This document shows positions 49,746 through 59,114 of a DNA stretch of 64,000 nt, piece by piece. The first letter of the stretch is position 1, and every line of letters begins with the position of its first letter. This stretch comes from an uncultured Thiohalocapsa sp. (lineage in GTDB: Bacteria > Pseudomonadota > Gammaproteobacteria > Chromatiales > Chromatiaceae): assembly GCF_913062725.1 (NCBI RefSeq), contig NZ_CAJXWY010000005.1, positions 38,635 to 102,634 on the forward strand. The letters are read 5' to 3'. Below the pieces are notes generated by a model. It saw nothing but the letters and a program-made list of their open reading frames with translations, made no database searches and was not told the origin of the DNA. The position numbers and the translations under genes were made by a program.

Positions 49746-50777
49746 ATGGCCGCCACCGATATCACCAGTAAGACCTTCACGCTGCCCCGGCTCGCCCGCA
49801 GTCTGGACTGGCTCGCCGGCGACGGCATGACCCGCGTCGCCGGCGGGCTGACCACGAGCCTGCTGCTGCCGCTGCTTGGCATCGGTCTCTTCCTGCTGCT
49901 CTGGTCCGCCGGCGCCGCCCAGGTGCAGACCAGCCTTGGACAGCTGCCGGGGCCGGCGCAGGTCTGGGCGCAAGGTCAGTCGCTGTGGGACGAGCACCAG
50001 ATGGCACGCGAGCGTGAAGCGGCCTTCTATGAACGCCTCGACAAACGCCTGCAGGCATCCATCGCCGCCGGCGAGCCGGAAGAGAAGCTGGCGCGCATCA
50101 GGAACCGTCAATACACCGGTTATCCCACCTTCGTGGACCAGATCTGGACCAGCCTCATCACCGTTGGCACCGGCTTTCTGCTGGCATCGATCATCGCCAT
50201 CCCCATCGGCATCGTCTGCGGCATGAGCGCCGGCTTCTATGCCGGGATGAATCCCATCATCCAGGTCTTCAAGCCGGTCTCACCGTTGGCCTGGCTCCCG
50301 CTGGTGACCATCATCGTCAGCGCCGTCTATGTCAGCGATGACCCGGCGATCTCCAAGTCCTTCATCACCTCCGCCATCACGGTGACCCTCTGCTGCCTCT
50401 GGCCCACCATCATCAATACCACCGTCGGTGTGGCCACCGTGGACAAGGACCTCATGAATGTGAGCCGGGTGCTGCGCCTGGGCTGGCTCAAGCAGACGCT
50501 GAAGATCATCCTGCCGTCGGCTATGCCGATGATCTTCACGGGGCTGCGCTTGAGCCTCGGCATCGGCTGGATGGTGCTCATCGCCGCCGAAATGCTGGCG
50601 CAGAACCCCGGGCTTGGTAAATTCGTCTGGGACGAATTCCAAAACGGCAGCTCCAATTCACTGGCCCGCATCATGGTGGCCGTACTGGTCATCGGTGTCA
50701 TCGGCTTCCTGCTGGACCGGGCCATGCTGATGCTGCAACGCCGTTTCTCCTGGGACAAGGACGCGATCCTGCGCTGA
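49746..50777 (+). CDS. nrtB: NrtB, nitrate ABC transporter permease
   Basis: A 343-residue permease of the nitrate/sulfonate/taurine type. A first helix (LLLPLLGIGLFLLLWSAGAA) is followed by a ~90-residue charged loop (DEHQMAREREAAFYERLDKR) and the binding-protein-dependent permease core. The EAA-like loop includes NVSRVLRLGWLKQTLKIILPSAMPMIFTGLRLSLGIGWMVLIAAEML. GGGAG lies seven bases before the ATG. It works with NrtA and the ATPase that follows. Confidence 0.95.
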   Translation: MAATDITSKTFTLPRLARSLDWLAGDGMTRVAGGLTTSLLLPLLGIGLFLLLWSAGAAQVQTSLGQLPGPAQVWAQGQSLWDEHQMAREREAAFYERLDKRLQASIAAGEPEEKLARIRNRQYTGYPTFVDQIWTSLITVGTGFLLASIIAIPIGIVCGMSAGFYAGMNPIIQVFKPVSPLAWLPLVTIIVSAVYVSDDPAISKSFITSAITVTLCCLWPTIINTTVGVATVDKDLMNVSRVLRLGWLKQTLKIILPSAMPMIFTGLRLSLGIGWMVLIAAEMLAQNPGLGKFVWDEFQNGSSNSLARIMVAVLVIGVIGFLLDRAMLMLQRRFSWDKDAILR

Positions 50778-50830
50778 GCGCAGGTGCCACCCGCACCCCG
50801 CCACCCGCTCTCCGACACTGGCTAGTGCCC

Positions 50831-51682
50831 ATGCAAAGCTTCCTCAAGATCGATCACATCGGCATCAGCTTCGATACGCCCAAGGGCAAGCTCGAGGTAC
50901 TGCGCGACATCAAGCTCGACATCGCCGAGGGCGAGTTCGTCTCGCTCATCGGCCACTCCGGCTGCGGCAAATCCACGGTGCTGAACATCGTCGCCGGCCT
51001 GCTGCGGGCCAGCACCGGCGGTGTGCTGCTGGAGGCGCGGGAGGTCACCGAGCCCGGCCCCGACCGGGCCGTGGTCTTCCAGCATCACAGCCTGCTGCCC
51101 TGGCTCAGCGTCTACGACAACGTGCGCCTGGCGGTGGACCAGGTGTTCGGCAAGACCAGGACCCGCAGGGAACGTGACGAATGGACCCGCCACAACCTCA
51201 CCCTGGTGCACATGGACCACGCGCTGGAGCGCCGCCCCGGCGAAATCTCCGGCGGCATGAAGCAGCGTGTGGGCATCGCCCGGGCACTGGCCATGGAGCC
51301 GAAAGTGCTGCTGCTGGACGAGCCCTTCGGTGCCCTGGATTCCCTGACCCGCACACACATGCAGGACTCGCTGATGGAGATCCAGGCGCGCCTCAACAAC
51401 ACGGTCATCATGATCACCCACGACGTCGATGAGGCCGTACTGCTGTCGGATCGCATCGTGATGATGACCAACGGCCCGGCGGCCACCGTCGGTCAGGTGC
51501 TGGCTGTGGATCTGCTGCGCCCCCGCGACCGCCTGGCACTGGCCGAGGATGCGGCCTACAACCACTACCGTGCCGAGGTGGTGAAATTCCTGCACGAGCG
51601 CCACGACAAACCGCGGCTGGTCAGCCACAAGCCCAACGCGGGCCAAGACGCCGCGCCGCTGCCGCTGGCGGCCAACGGCTAA
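50831..51682 (+). CDS. nrtC: Nitrate ABC transporter ATP-binding subunit
   Basis: A 283-residue ATPase of the NrtD/SsuB type. Walker A is GHSGCGKS, the signature is ISGGMKQRVGIARAL, Walker B is VLLLDEPFGALD and the switch is MITHDVDEAV. It lacks the NrtA-like C-terminal domain of cyanobacterial NrtC, so a homodimer of this subunit probably powers NrtB. I used the ATG at 50831; a GTG six bases earlier is also possible. It is 53 bases after nrtB. Confidence 0.93.
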   Translation: MQSFLKIDHIGISFDTPKGKLEVLRDIKLDIAEGEFVSLIGHSGCGKSTVLNIVAGLLRASTGGVLLEAREVTEPGPDRAVVFQHHSLLPWLSVYDNVRLAVDQVFGKTRTRRERDEWTRHNLTLVHMDHALERRPGEISGGMKQRVGIARALAMEPKVLLLDEPFGALDSLTRTHMQDSLMEIQARLNNTVIMITHDVDEAVLLSDRIVMMTNGPAATVGQVLAVDLLRPRDRLALAEDAAYNHYRAEVVKFLHERHDKPRLVSHKPNAGQDAAPLPLAANG

Positions 51683-51822
51683 AGCGGCGTCGTGTCCGCA
51701 CTGCGATCATGCGGCACCGGGTGTGACAGACCAGTCACGGTGCGACGGCCGTGTCCACCGCCACGCGCAGCCGGCATCCCCGGCCCCACAAACATCACGG
51801 CTCAAACGTTCTACTGTCGCAG

Positions 51823-53184
51823 ATGAACATCATCCCCAACTGGCTGCGCCGCAGCGCCCATGCCGGCGGCGGTCAAGGCCTGGAAAAGACCAAGCTCACC
51901 ATCGGCTTCATTCCGCTCACCGACTGTGCGCCGCTGGTGGTGGCCAAGGAGCGCGGCTACTTCGCCGACGTCGGACTGGAAGTGGAGCTGTCCAAAGAGA
52001 CCTCCTGGGCCAATGTCCGCGACAAGGTGAGCATCGGCATTCTCGATGGCGCGCACATGCTCGCACCCATGCCGCTGGCGGCGAGCCTGGGCCTGGGCCC
52101 GAGCCAAAAGCCCACCGTCACGGCGCTGTCTTTGGACCTCAACGGCAACGCCATCACCGTGTCGCAGCCGCTGTACGAGCGCATGCGTGAGCTCGATGCC
52201 GGCGCCCTCAGCCACCGGCCCTGCAGCGCCCGGGCACTGGCCAGGGTCATCGCAGAGCGCAAGCAGCAAGGAGGCCGGCCGCTGACCTTTGCCGTGGTCT
52301 ACCCCCTGTCCACCCATGCCTACGAGCTGCGCTACTGGCTCGGCGCCGCCGGCATCGACCCGGACCGGGACCTGAGCCTGGTGGTGGTGCCGCCGCCGCA
52401 GATGGTCACGCAACTGCGCGCCGGCAACGTCGACGGCTTCTGTGTCGGCGAGCCCTGGAACTCCGTCGCCGTCGCCGAGGGCCTGGGGCGGGTCCTCATC
52501 ACCAACTACGAGCTCTGGAACAACAACCCGGAGAAGGTCTTCGGCGTCAACCTGGAGTGGGCGGAGCAGTATCCCAACACCCACCGCGCCCTGCTGACGG
52601 CGCTGCTGGAAGCGGCGCGCTGGACCGATGCCCACGAAAACCGCCCGACGGTGGCCGAGCTCATCGCCCAGGCCCGCTATGTGAATGCACCGGTGGCAAC
52701 CGTGCGCCAGTCCATGACCGGCACCTTTCGCTATGCGCTGGACGAGCCGGCGGTGACGATGGCGGACTTCAACGTGTTCTTCCGCTTCGCCGCGACCTTT
52801 CCGTGGCGCTCCCATGCCCTGTGGTTTCTCACGCAGATGCTGCGCTGGGGCCAGATCGACCGTCCCATCGACCTCACCGCCACGGCGGCGGCCTGCTACC
52901 GCCCGGACCTGTACCGGGACGCCGCCGACACCCTCGGGCTCGCGCTGCCCGAGTGCGACCACAAGCCCGAAGGCCGGCACAGCCGCGGCTGGATGCTCAC
53001 GGACGCCACCAGCCCCATCGCCATGGGGCCGGATCGCTTCTTCGACGGGCGGCGGTTCGACCCCCTCGACCCGGTGGGCTATCTGAGCGGCTTCGACGTC
53101 CATCACCGCGCCATCGCCCTGGACGCGCTGGCCGCCGCCAATGCCGGACCGGCGCCGAGCAGCGTCGCCGCCGGCGCCGACTGA
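51823..53184 (+). CDS. nasS: NasS, cytoplasmic nitrate/nitrite sensor
   Basis: A 453-residue NrtA-like protein without a signal peptide (MNIIPNWLRRSAHAGGGQGLEKTKLTIGFIPLTDCAPLVVAKERGYF). It keeps the ligand-pocket segments [44 protein letters not shown] and FCVGEPWN. A soluble NrtA paralogue in a nas cluster with nasT is the pattern of NasS, which sequesters NasT until nitrate or nitrite binds. It is distant from nasT (4 kb downstream, after nrtABC). The start is uncertain; a GTG at 51751 would add 24 residues. Confidence 0.88.
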   Translation: MNIIPNWLRRSAHAGGGQGLEKTKLTIGFIPLTDCAPLVVAKERGYFADVGLEVELSKETSWANVRDKVSIGILDGAHMLAPMPLAASLGLGPSQKPTVTALSLDLNGNAITVSQPLYERMRELDAGALSHRPCSARALARVIAERKQQGGRPLTFAVVYPLSTHAYELRYWLGAAGIDPDRDLSLVVVPPPQMVTQLRAGNVDGFCVGEPWNSVAVAEGLGRVLITNYELWNNNPEKVFGVNLEWAEQYPNTHRALLTALLEAARWTDAHENRPTVAELIAQARYVNAPVATVRQSMTGTFRYALDEPAVTMADFNVFFRFAATFPWRSHALWFLTQMLRWGQIDRPIDLTATAAACYRPDLYRDAADTLGLALPECDHKPEGRHSRGWMLTDATSPIAMGPDRFFDGRRFDPLDPVGYLSGFDVHHRAIALDALAAANAGPAPSSVAAGAD

Positions 53185-53341
53185 AGCCAACGGCCCCGAC
53201 GCAAACAATCAGCCGAGGGTTAGACACAAACACGCATCGACCCCGGTACCCGCCACCACCACGCGCACCGCACACCGACGCAGCGCGCGACGGGCAAGGC
53301 GACGGGGCCGGGCACCGCACCGACACGAGGCCACAAGCACC

Positions 53342-55780
53342 ATGGCAAAAGAACGACTGGTCCTGGTGGGCAACGGCATGGCCGGCATGCGCACCATCGA
53401 AGAGCTGCTGCAGCTGGAGCCGGATCTCTACGACATCACCGTCTTCGGCGCCGAGCCGCACCCCAACTACAACCGCATCCTGCTCTCGCCGGTGCTCTCC
53501 GGCGAGAAGACCATCGACGAGATCATGCTCAACACCCGGGCGTGGTACGACGAGCACGCCATCACCCTGCACACCGGCGACCCGGTGGTGGACATCGATC
53601 GTAAGGCGCGCGTCGTCAGGAGCGAGCAGGGGCTGGCGGTGCCCTACGACCGCCTGATCCTGGCCACCGGCTCCTATCCCTTCATGATCCCGGTGCCCGG
53701 CGCCGAGCTACCGGGCGTGATGGGTTACCGCGACATCGCCGACGTGGATGCCATGATCGCCACCGCCCGGGAGCACAAGCGGGCGGTGGTCATCGGCGGC
53801 GGCCTGCTGGGACTGGAAGCGGCCTATGGCCTGCAGCAACGGGGCATGGACGTCACCGTGGTGCACCTGCTCGACAGCCTCATGGAGCGCCAGCTCGACA
53901 AGCCCGCCGCGGCGCTGCTACAGGCGTCCCTGGAGCAGCGGGGATTGCAGTTCCTGATGGAGGCGCAGACCGCGGCCATCGAGGGCGACGGCCGGGTCGA
54001 GCGGGTGCGCTTCAAGGACGGCACCGAGGTGGCGGCGGACTTGGTGGTCATGGCCGTGGGCATCCGTCCCAACATGGCACTGGCGCAACGGGCCGGCCTG
54101 CACTGCGAGCGCGGCATCGTCGTCGACGACACCATGCTCACCTACGACCCGCGCATCTACGCCATCGGCGAATGCGTGCAGCACCGCGGCCAGTGCTACG
54201 GCCTGGTGGCGCCGCTGTTCGAGCAGGCCAAGGTCTGCGCCAATCACCTGGCCCGGCTCGGCTACGGCCGCTACGAGGGCTCGGTCACCAGCACCAAGCT
54301 CAAGGTGACGGGCATCGACCTCTTCTCCGCCGGTAATTATCGCGGCGGCGAGGCGTGCGAGGAGATCCTATTCCAGGACCCGGGCGCCGGCGTCTACAAA
54401 AAGCTGGTCATCCAGGACAACAGGCTCACGGGCGCCGTGCTCTACGGCGACACCATCGACGGCGCCTGGTTCTTCCAGCTCATGCGCGAGGGCAGAGACA
54501 TTTCCGGCATCCGCGAGGATCTGCTGTTCGGGCAGGCGCACCTGGGCGACGCCGGCCACGGCGGCCAGACCCAGGCCGCGGCCATGAGCGATGACATGCA
54601 GGTCTGCGACTGCAACGGCGTGTGCAAGGGCGAGATCGTGCGCGCCATCACCGCCAAAGGCTTATTCACACTCGACGACGTCAAGGCACACACCAAGGCG
54701 GCGGCGTCCTGTGGCTCCTGCACCGGGCTGGTGGAGCAGATCCTCGCCAATACCCTGGGCAGCGACTACTCCGTGCCCGAGGCCAAGCCGCTGTGCAAGT
54801 GCACCGACTACACCCACGATCAGGTGCGTGCGGCCATCCGGGACCAGCACCTGACCAGCATGGGCGACGTGTTCCAGGCGCTGGAATGGCGCCAGCCCGA
54901 CGGCTGCCACGTCTGCCGCCCGGCCCTCAACTACTACCTCATCGCCACCTGGCCCAACGAGACCGCCGACGACAGCCAGAGCCGCTTCATCAACGAACGG
55001 GCCCATGCCAACATCCAAAAGGACGGCACCTACTCGGTGATCCCGCGCATCTTCGGCGGCGAGACCTCGCCTGCCCAGCTGCGCGCCATCGCCGCGGCCG
55101 CCGAGAAGTACGACGTGCGCACGGTCAAGATCACCGGCGGGCAGCGCATCGACCTGCTCGGGCTCACCAAGGAGCAGCTGCCGCACATCTGGAAAGACCT
55201 CACCGACGCCGGCTTCGTCTCCGGCCACGCCTACGGCAAGGCGCTGCGCACCGTCAAGACCTGCGTCGGCTCCGAATGGTGCCGCTTCGGTGTGCAGAAC
55301 TCCACCCAGATGGGCATCGATCTGGAAGCGCTCACCTGGGGCTCCTGGACGCCGCACAAGTTCAAGATGGCCGTCTCCGGCTGCCCGCGCAACTGTGCCG
55401 AGGCCACCATCAAAGACTTCGGCGTGGTGGCCATCGAGTCCGGCTGGGAACTGCACGTGGGCGGCAACGGCGGCGTGAAGGTACGCGCCACCGACGTGCT
55501 CTGCCGCGTCGAGACCCCGGAGCAGGTAAAGGAATACTGCGGCGCCTTCATGCAGGTCTACCGCGAGGAGGCCCGCTACCTGGAGCGCACCGCGCCCTGG
55601 GTGGAGCGCGTCGGCATCGCCTATGTGCGCAAGCGTGTGGTGGACGACGAGGTCGGCCGCAAGGCGCTCTACAAGCGCTTCCTGGCGTCGCAAAAGCTAG
55701 CCCAGGTCGATCCATGGAAAGCGCGCGCCGCCGGCGCCGAGGCACATGAATTCACGCCGCTGCACGAGGCCAATGGCTGA
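53342..55780 (+). CDS. nirB: NirB, assimilatory NAD(P)H nitrite reductase large subunit
   Basis: An 812-residue NirB. The FAD/NAD(P)H module (LVLVGNGMAGMRTIEELL, VVIGGGLLGLEAAYGL) is followed by two BFD-like [2Fe-2S] segments (CDCNGVC...CGSC, CKCTDYT...CHVC). The sulfite/nitrite reductase domain carries the siroheme-[4Fe-4S] cysteines CVGSEWC and CPRNC near residues 640-685. It reduces nitrite to ammonia in the cytoplasm with six electrons. The ATG at 53342 matches the family start. The minus-strand hybrid protein at 44458 resembles the front half of this protein but lacks the siroheme part. Confidence 0.97.
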   Translation: MAKERLVLVGNGMAGMRTIEELLQLEPDLYDITVFGAEPHPNYNRILLSPVLSGEKTIDEIMLNTRAWYDEHAITLHTGDPVVDIDRKARVVRSEQGLAVPYDRLILATGSYPFMIPVPGAELPGVMGYRDIADVDAMIATAREHKRAVVIGGGLLGLEAAYGLQQRGMDVTVVHLLDSLMERQLDKPAAALLQASLEQRGLQFLMEAQTAAIEGDGRVERVRFKDGTEVAADLVVMAVGIRPNMALAQRAGLHCERGIVVDDTMLTYDPRIYAIGECVQHRGQCYGLVAPLFEQAKVCANHLARLGYGRYEGSVTSTKLKVTGIDLFSAGNYRGGEACEEILFQDPGAGVYKKLVIQDNRLTGAVLYGDTIDGAWFFQLMREGRDISGIREDLLFGQAHLGDAGHGGQTQAAAMSDDMQVCDCNGVCKGEIVRAITAKGLFTLDDVKAHTKAAASCGSCTGLVEQILANTLGSDYSVPEAKPLCKCTDYTHDQVRAAIRDQHLTSMGDVFQALEWRQPDGCHVCRPALNYYLIATWPNETADDSQSRFINERAHANIQKDGTYSVIPRIFGGETSPAQLRAIAAAAEKYDVRTVKITGGQRIDLLGLTKEQLPHIWKDLTDAGFVSGHAYGKALRTVKTCVGSEWCRFGVQNSTQMGIDLEALTWGSWTPHKFKMAVSGCPRNCAEATIKDFGVVAIESGWELHVGGNGGVKVRATDVLCRVETPEQVKEYCGAFMQVYREEARYLERTAPWVERVGIAYVRKRVVDDEVGRKALYKRFLASQKLAQVDPWKARAAGAEAHEFTPLHEANG

Positions 55781-55849
55781 CACCCCGCAAGCGCTGTCAG
55801 CACCGCCGCCGCAGCACAAGCCCAACCATCGACACGCGAGACGAACCAC

Positions 55850-56185
55850 ATGAGCGCCGTGATGGCCGAGCACACCTGGGTCGACATCGGCCCCATCGCC
55901 AGCATTCCGCGCCTCGGCGCCCGGGTGCTGAAGCGCAACGGCGTTGACATCGCCGTGTTCCGCAACGCCGAAGACGAGGTCTTCGCGCTGCTGAACCGCT
56001 GCCCGCACAAGGGCGGCCCGCTGTCGGAGGGTATCGTCTACGGCCGCACCGTCGCCTGCCCGCTGCACAACCTTTGCATGGACCTCGCCACCGGCCAGGC
56101 ACAGGCGCCGGACGAGGGTCGGGCGGCAACCTTTGCGGTTCGCATCGACGGCGACCGGGTGCTGGTCTCCATGACACCGGTCTGA
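55850..56185 (+). CDS. nirD: NirD, nitrite reductase small subunit
   Basis: A 111-residue Rieske-like protein. The cluster ligands appear intact: CPHKGGPLSEG (Cys and His) and CPLHN (Cys and His). In E. coli NirD these ligands are lost, so this copy is of the cluster-binding type common in other bacteria. It assists NirB, whose gene ends 69 bases upstream. Length is normal. Confidence 0.94.
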   Translation: MSAVMAEHTWVDIGPIASIPRLGARVLKRNGVDIAVFRNAEDEVFALLNRCPHKGGPLSEGIVYGRTVACPLHNLCMDLATGQAQAPDEGRAATFAVRIDGDRVLVSMTPV

Positions 56186-56303
56186 GCCCCCAAATCGGTG
56201 CGGCGGTCCGCCGCATCCCAGACACCACCACGGCGGCGCACGCCAGCGGCCGCTCCCCGCGGGCCGGGCGCGCAGCAGGGCGCGCCGCAACACGAACGCA
56301 ACC

Positions 56304-58985
56304 ATGGATCACCGGCCGATGAGCAACGCCCCCGTTCGCACCACCTGCCCCTACTGCGGCGTCGGCTGCGGCCTGCTGGTGACGCCGGGCGCCGATGGCA
56401 CCAGCGCGCAGGTCACCGGCGACCCGGACCATCCCGCCAACGGCGGTCGCCTGTGCTCCAAGGGCGCCGCCCTGGGCGATACCCTGGCCACCGACGGCCG
56501 GCTGCTGCAGCCGCGCATCGGTGATCAGCCGGTGAGCTGGGACCAGGCGCTGGCACGGGTGGCGCAAGGCTTCAAGCAGGTCATCGACCGCCATGGGCCC
56601 GATGCGGTCGCCTTCTACGTCTCCGGCCAGCTGCTCACCGAAGACTACTATGTCGCCAACAAGCTGATGAAGGGCTTCATCGGCGGCGCCAACATCGACA
56701 CCAACTCGCGCCTGTGCATGGCCTCCAGTGTCGCCGGCTACAAGCGCGCCTTCGGCGCCGACACCGTGCCCTGCGACTACACAGACCTGGAGCAGGCGCA
56801 ACTGATCCTTTTGGTGGGTGCCAACACCGCCTGGTGCCATCCGGTGCTCTATCAACGCCTCAAGCAGGCCAAAAAGGACCATCCGCAGCGCAAGATCGTC
56901 GTCATCGACCCGCGGCGCACCGCCACCTGCGAGATCGCCGACCTGCATCTGGCCCTGGCCCCCGGCACCGACACCCTGCTCTTCAACGGCCTGCTCAACT
57001 GGCTGAAGCGCGAAGACGCGGTGGACTGGGACTTTCTGGAACAGCACACCGAGGGCTTCGCCGCCGCCTTCAAGGCGGCCCGCACCAGCGCCGGCTCGGT
57101 GCCCGTGGTCGCCGCCGGCTGCGGCCTGCCGGAGAGCCAGGTGGCCGAGCTCTATCGGCTGTTCACCAGCACCGAGCACGTGCTGACCCTCTACAGCCAG
57201 GGCGTCAATCAGTGGTCCTGCGGCACCGACAAGGTCAACGCCATCATCAACTGCCACCTCGCCAGCGGGCGCATCGGCCGCCCCGGCATGGGGCCCTTCT
57301 CCATCACCGGTCAGCCCAACGCCATGGGCGGCCGCGAGGTGGGCGGACTCGCCAACCAGCTGGCGGCACACATGGACTTCGCCGCGGACGATGTGGACCG
57401 GGTCGGGCGCTTCTGGGGCGCCGCACGCATGGCCACCGCGCCGGGCCTCAAGGCCGTGGATCTGCTCGAGGCGGTGGGCGCGGGCCGCATCAAGGCCATC
57501 TGGATCATGGCCACGAACCCCGCCGTCAGCATGCCGGACGCGGACCGGGTGCGTGTAGCGCTCCAGGCCTGCGAGTTCGTGGTCTGCTCCGAGATGTTCG
57601 CCGACACCGACACCGCCAGAACGGCCGACGTGCTGCTGCCCGCCGCCGGCTGGGGCGAGAAGGACGGCACCGTCACCAACTCGGAGCGGCGCATCTCCCG
57701 GCAGCGGGCCTTTCTTGCGCCGCCCGGCGAAGTGCGGCCGGACTGGTGGATCATCACCCAGGTGGCCCGCCGCCTGGGCTTCGCCCACGCCTTCGCCTAT
57801 CAGAGCGCCGCGGATGTCTTCCGCGAGCACGCGGCCCTGTCGGCGTTCGAGAACCACGGCCGCCGGGACTTCGACATCGGTCAGCTCGCGAGCTTGAGCG
57901 ACGCCGACTACGCTGCCCTGCCCCCCACCCAGTGGCCCTGTCCGGCAACCCCAGCGGCCGGCCGGCAGCCCCCGCGCATCTTCGCCGACGCCCGCTTCTA
58001 CACCCCCAGCGGCAAGGCCCGGCTGGTGGCGGTGACGCCGCGCCCGCCGGCGACGGCGCCGGACGACGACTATCCGCTCGCACTCAACAGCGGCCGCATC
58101 CGCGATCAATGGCACACCATGACCCGCACCGGTCTCGCCCCCCGGCTCGCGAGCCACATCAGCGAGCCCTTCGTGCAGGTGCACCCGGTGGATGCCACCG
58201 CCCAGGGCCTGGCGCACGGCGCCCTGGCGGAGCTCGTCAGCCGTTGGGGCCGGATGCTCGCACGGGTGCAGGTGGACGCGGACCAGCGCCCGGGGTCAGT
58301 CTTCGTGCCCATGCACTGGAGCGACGCGCTGGCCCGCCTCGCCCGCGCCGATGCGCTGGTGAGCCCGGCGCTGGACCCGATCTCCGGTCAGCCGGAGCTC
58401 AAGCACACGCCGGTGCGGGTGCGTCCCTTCCGCGCCGCCTGGTACGGTTTCGTGCTAAGCCGCGAGCGCATTGCGCTGGACGACGCGCGCTACTGCGTCG
58501 CCGTGCGCGCCGAGCAACACTGGCGCCTGGAGATCGCCGGCAGCGCGCCGATGCCGGACTGGGCCGCCTGGGCGCGTTGGCACCTCGGCACCGACGGCGA
58601 CTGGCTGGACTTCGTCGATCCCACCCACGGCCGCTACCGCGGCGCCCGCCTCCTGCACGGGCGCCTGCAGGCCTGTGTCTTCATCGCACCCACACCGAGC
58701 CTGCCCCGCAGCGGCTGGCTCGCCGACCTGTTCGGGCAAAGCCAGCTCGACGCCGCCGCCCGCGCCGGCCTCCTCGCCGGGCGGCCGCCGCGCGGTCAGG
58801 CCGACGCCGGCGAGACCATTTGCGCCTGCTTCAACGTTGGCCAGAACACCCTCATCGAGGCCATCCGCAGCGCCGGGCTCGACACCGCCGAGGCGCTGGG
58901 GGCGGCGCTGCAGGCCGGCACCAACTGCGGCTCGTGCATTCCAGAGCTGAATCGGCTGCTCGCCAACGTCCGCCGCGCCGCCTGA
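56304..58985 (+). CDS. nasA: Assimilatory nitrate reductase catalytic subunit NasA
   Basis: An 893-residue molybdopterin oxidoreductase. The N-terminal [4Fe-4S] motif is CPYCGVGC...LCSKG. The bis-MGD domains include SRLCMASSVAGYKRAFG (Mo-ligand Cys), ITGQPNAMGGREVGGLANQL and LNSGRIRDQWHTMTRTG. The C-terminus bears a BFD-like [2Fe-2S] domain (CACFNVG...NCGSC). There is no Tat signal, so it is cytoplasmic. It reduces nitrate to nitrite for NirBD. A second in-frame ATG at 56319 is an alternative start. It is the last gene of the assimilation operon; no clear terminator follows in 58986-59114. Confidence 0.97.
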   Translation: MDHRPMSNAPVRTTCPYCGVGCGLLVTPGADGTSAQVTGDPDHPANGGRLCSKGAALGDTLATDGRLLQPRIGDQPVSWDQALARVAQGFKQVIDRHGPDAVAFYVSGQLLTEDYYVANKLMKGFIGGANIDTNSRLCMASSVAGYKRAFGADTVPCDYTDLEQAQLILLVGANTAWCHPVLYQRLKQAKKDHPQRKIVVIDPRRTATCEIADLHLALAPGTDTLLFNGLLNWLKREDAVDWDFLEQHTEGFAAAFKAARTSAGSVPVVAAGCGLPESQVAELYRLFTSTEHVLTLYSQGVNQWSCGTDKVNAIINCHLASGRIGRPGMGPFSITGQPNAMGGREVGGLANQLAAHMDFAADDVDRVGRFWGAARMATAPGLKAVDLLEAVGAGRIKAIWIMATNPAVSMPDADRVRVALQACEFVVCSEMFADTDTARTADVLLPAAGWGEKDGTVTNSERRISRQRAFLAPPGEVRPDWWIITQVARRLGFAHAFAYQSAADVFREHAALSAFENHGRRDFDIGQLASLSDADYAALPPTQWPCPATPAAGRQPPRIFADARFYTPSGKARLVAVTPRPPATAPDDDYPLALNSGRIRDQWHTMTRTGLAPRLASHISEPFVQVHPVDATAQGLAHGALAELVSRWGRMLARVQVDADQRPGSVFVPMHWSDALARLARADALVSPALDPISGQPELKHTPVRVRPFRAAWYGFVLSRERIALDDARYCVAVRAEQHWRLEIAGSAPMPDWAAWARWHLGTDGDWLDFVDPTHGRYRGARLLHGRLQACVFIAPTPSLPRSGWLADLFGQSQLDAAARAGLLAGRPPRGQADAGETICACFNVGQNTLIEAIRSAGLDTAEALGAALQAGTNCGSCIPELNRLLANVRRAA

Positions 58986-59114
58986 GCGCAGCAGGTGACC
59001 CGGGCGCCGCCCGGCCTGGGCCCGCGGCGCTCGCATCGGCGCCCTTGCCCACCGGCACGGATTGCCCGCGAAGCCGGCTCACGGCAAGCTCCGCTGCCGG
59101 CGCATCGATGGCCG

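Noticed and set aside
53185..53341. Separate promoter or ANTAR leader before nirB
   Set aside because: No hexaloop hairpin pair, T-run terminator or -24/-12 element was found; nirB is more probably read from the nrtA promoter.
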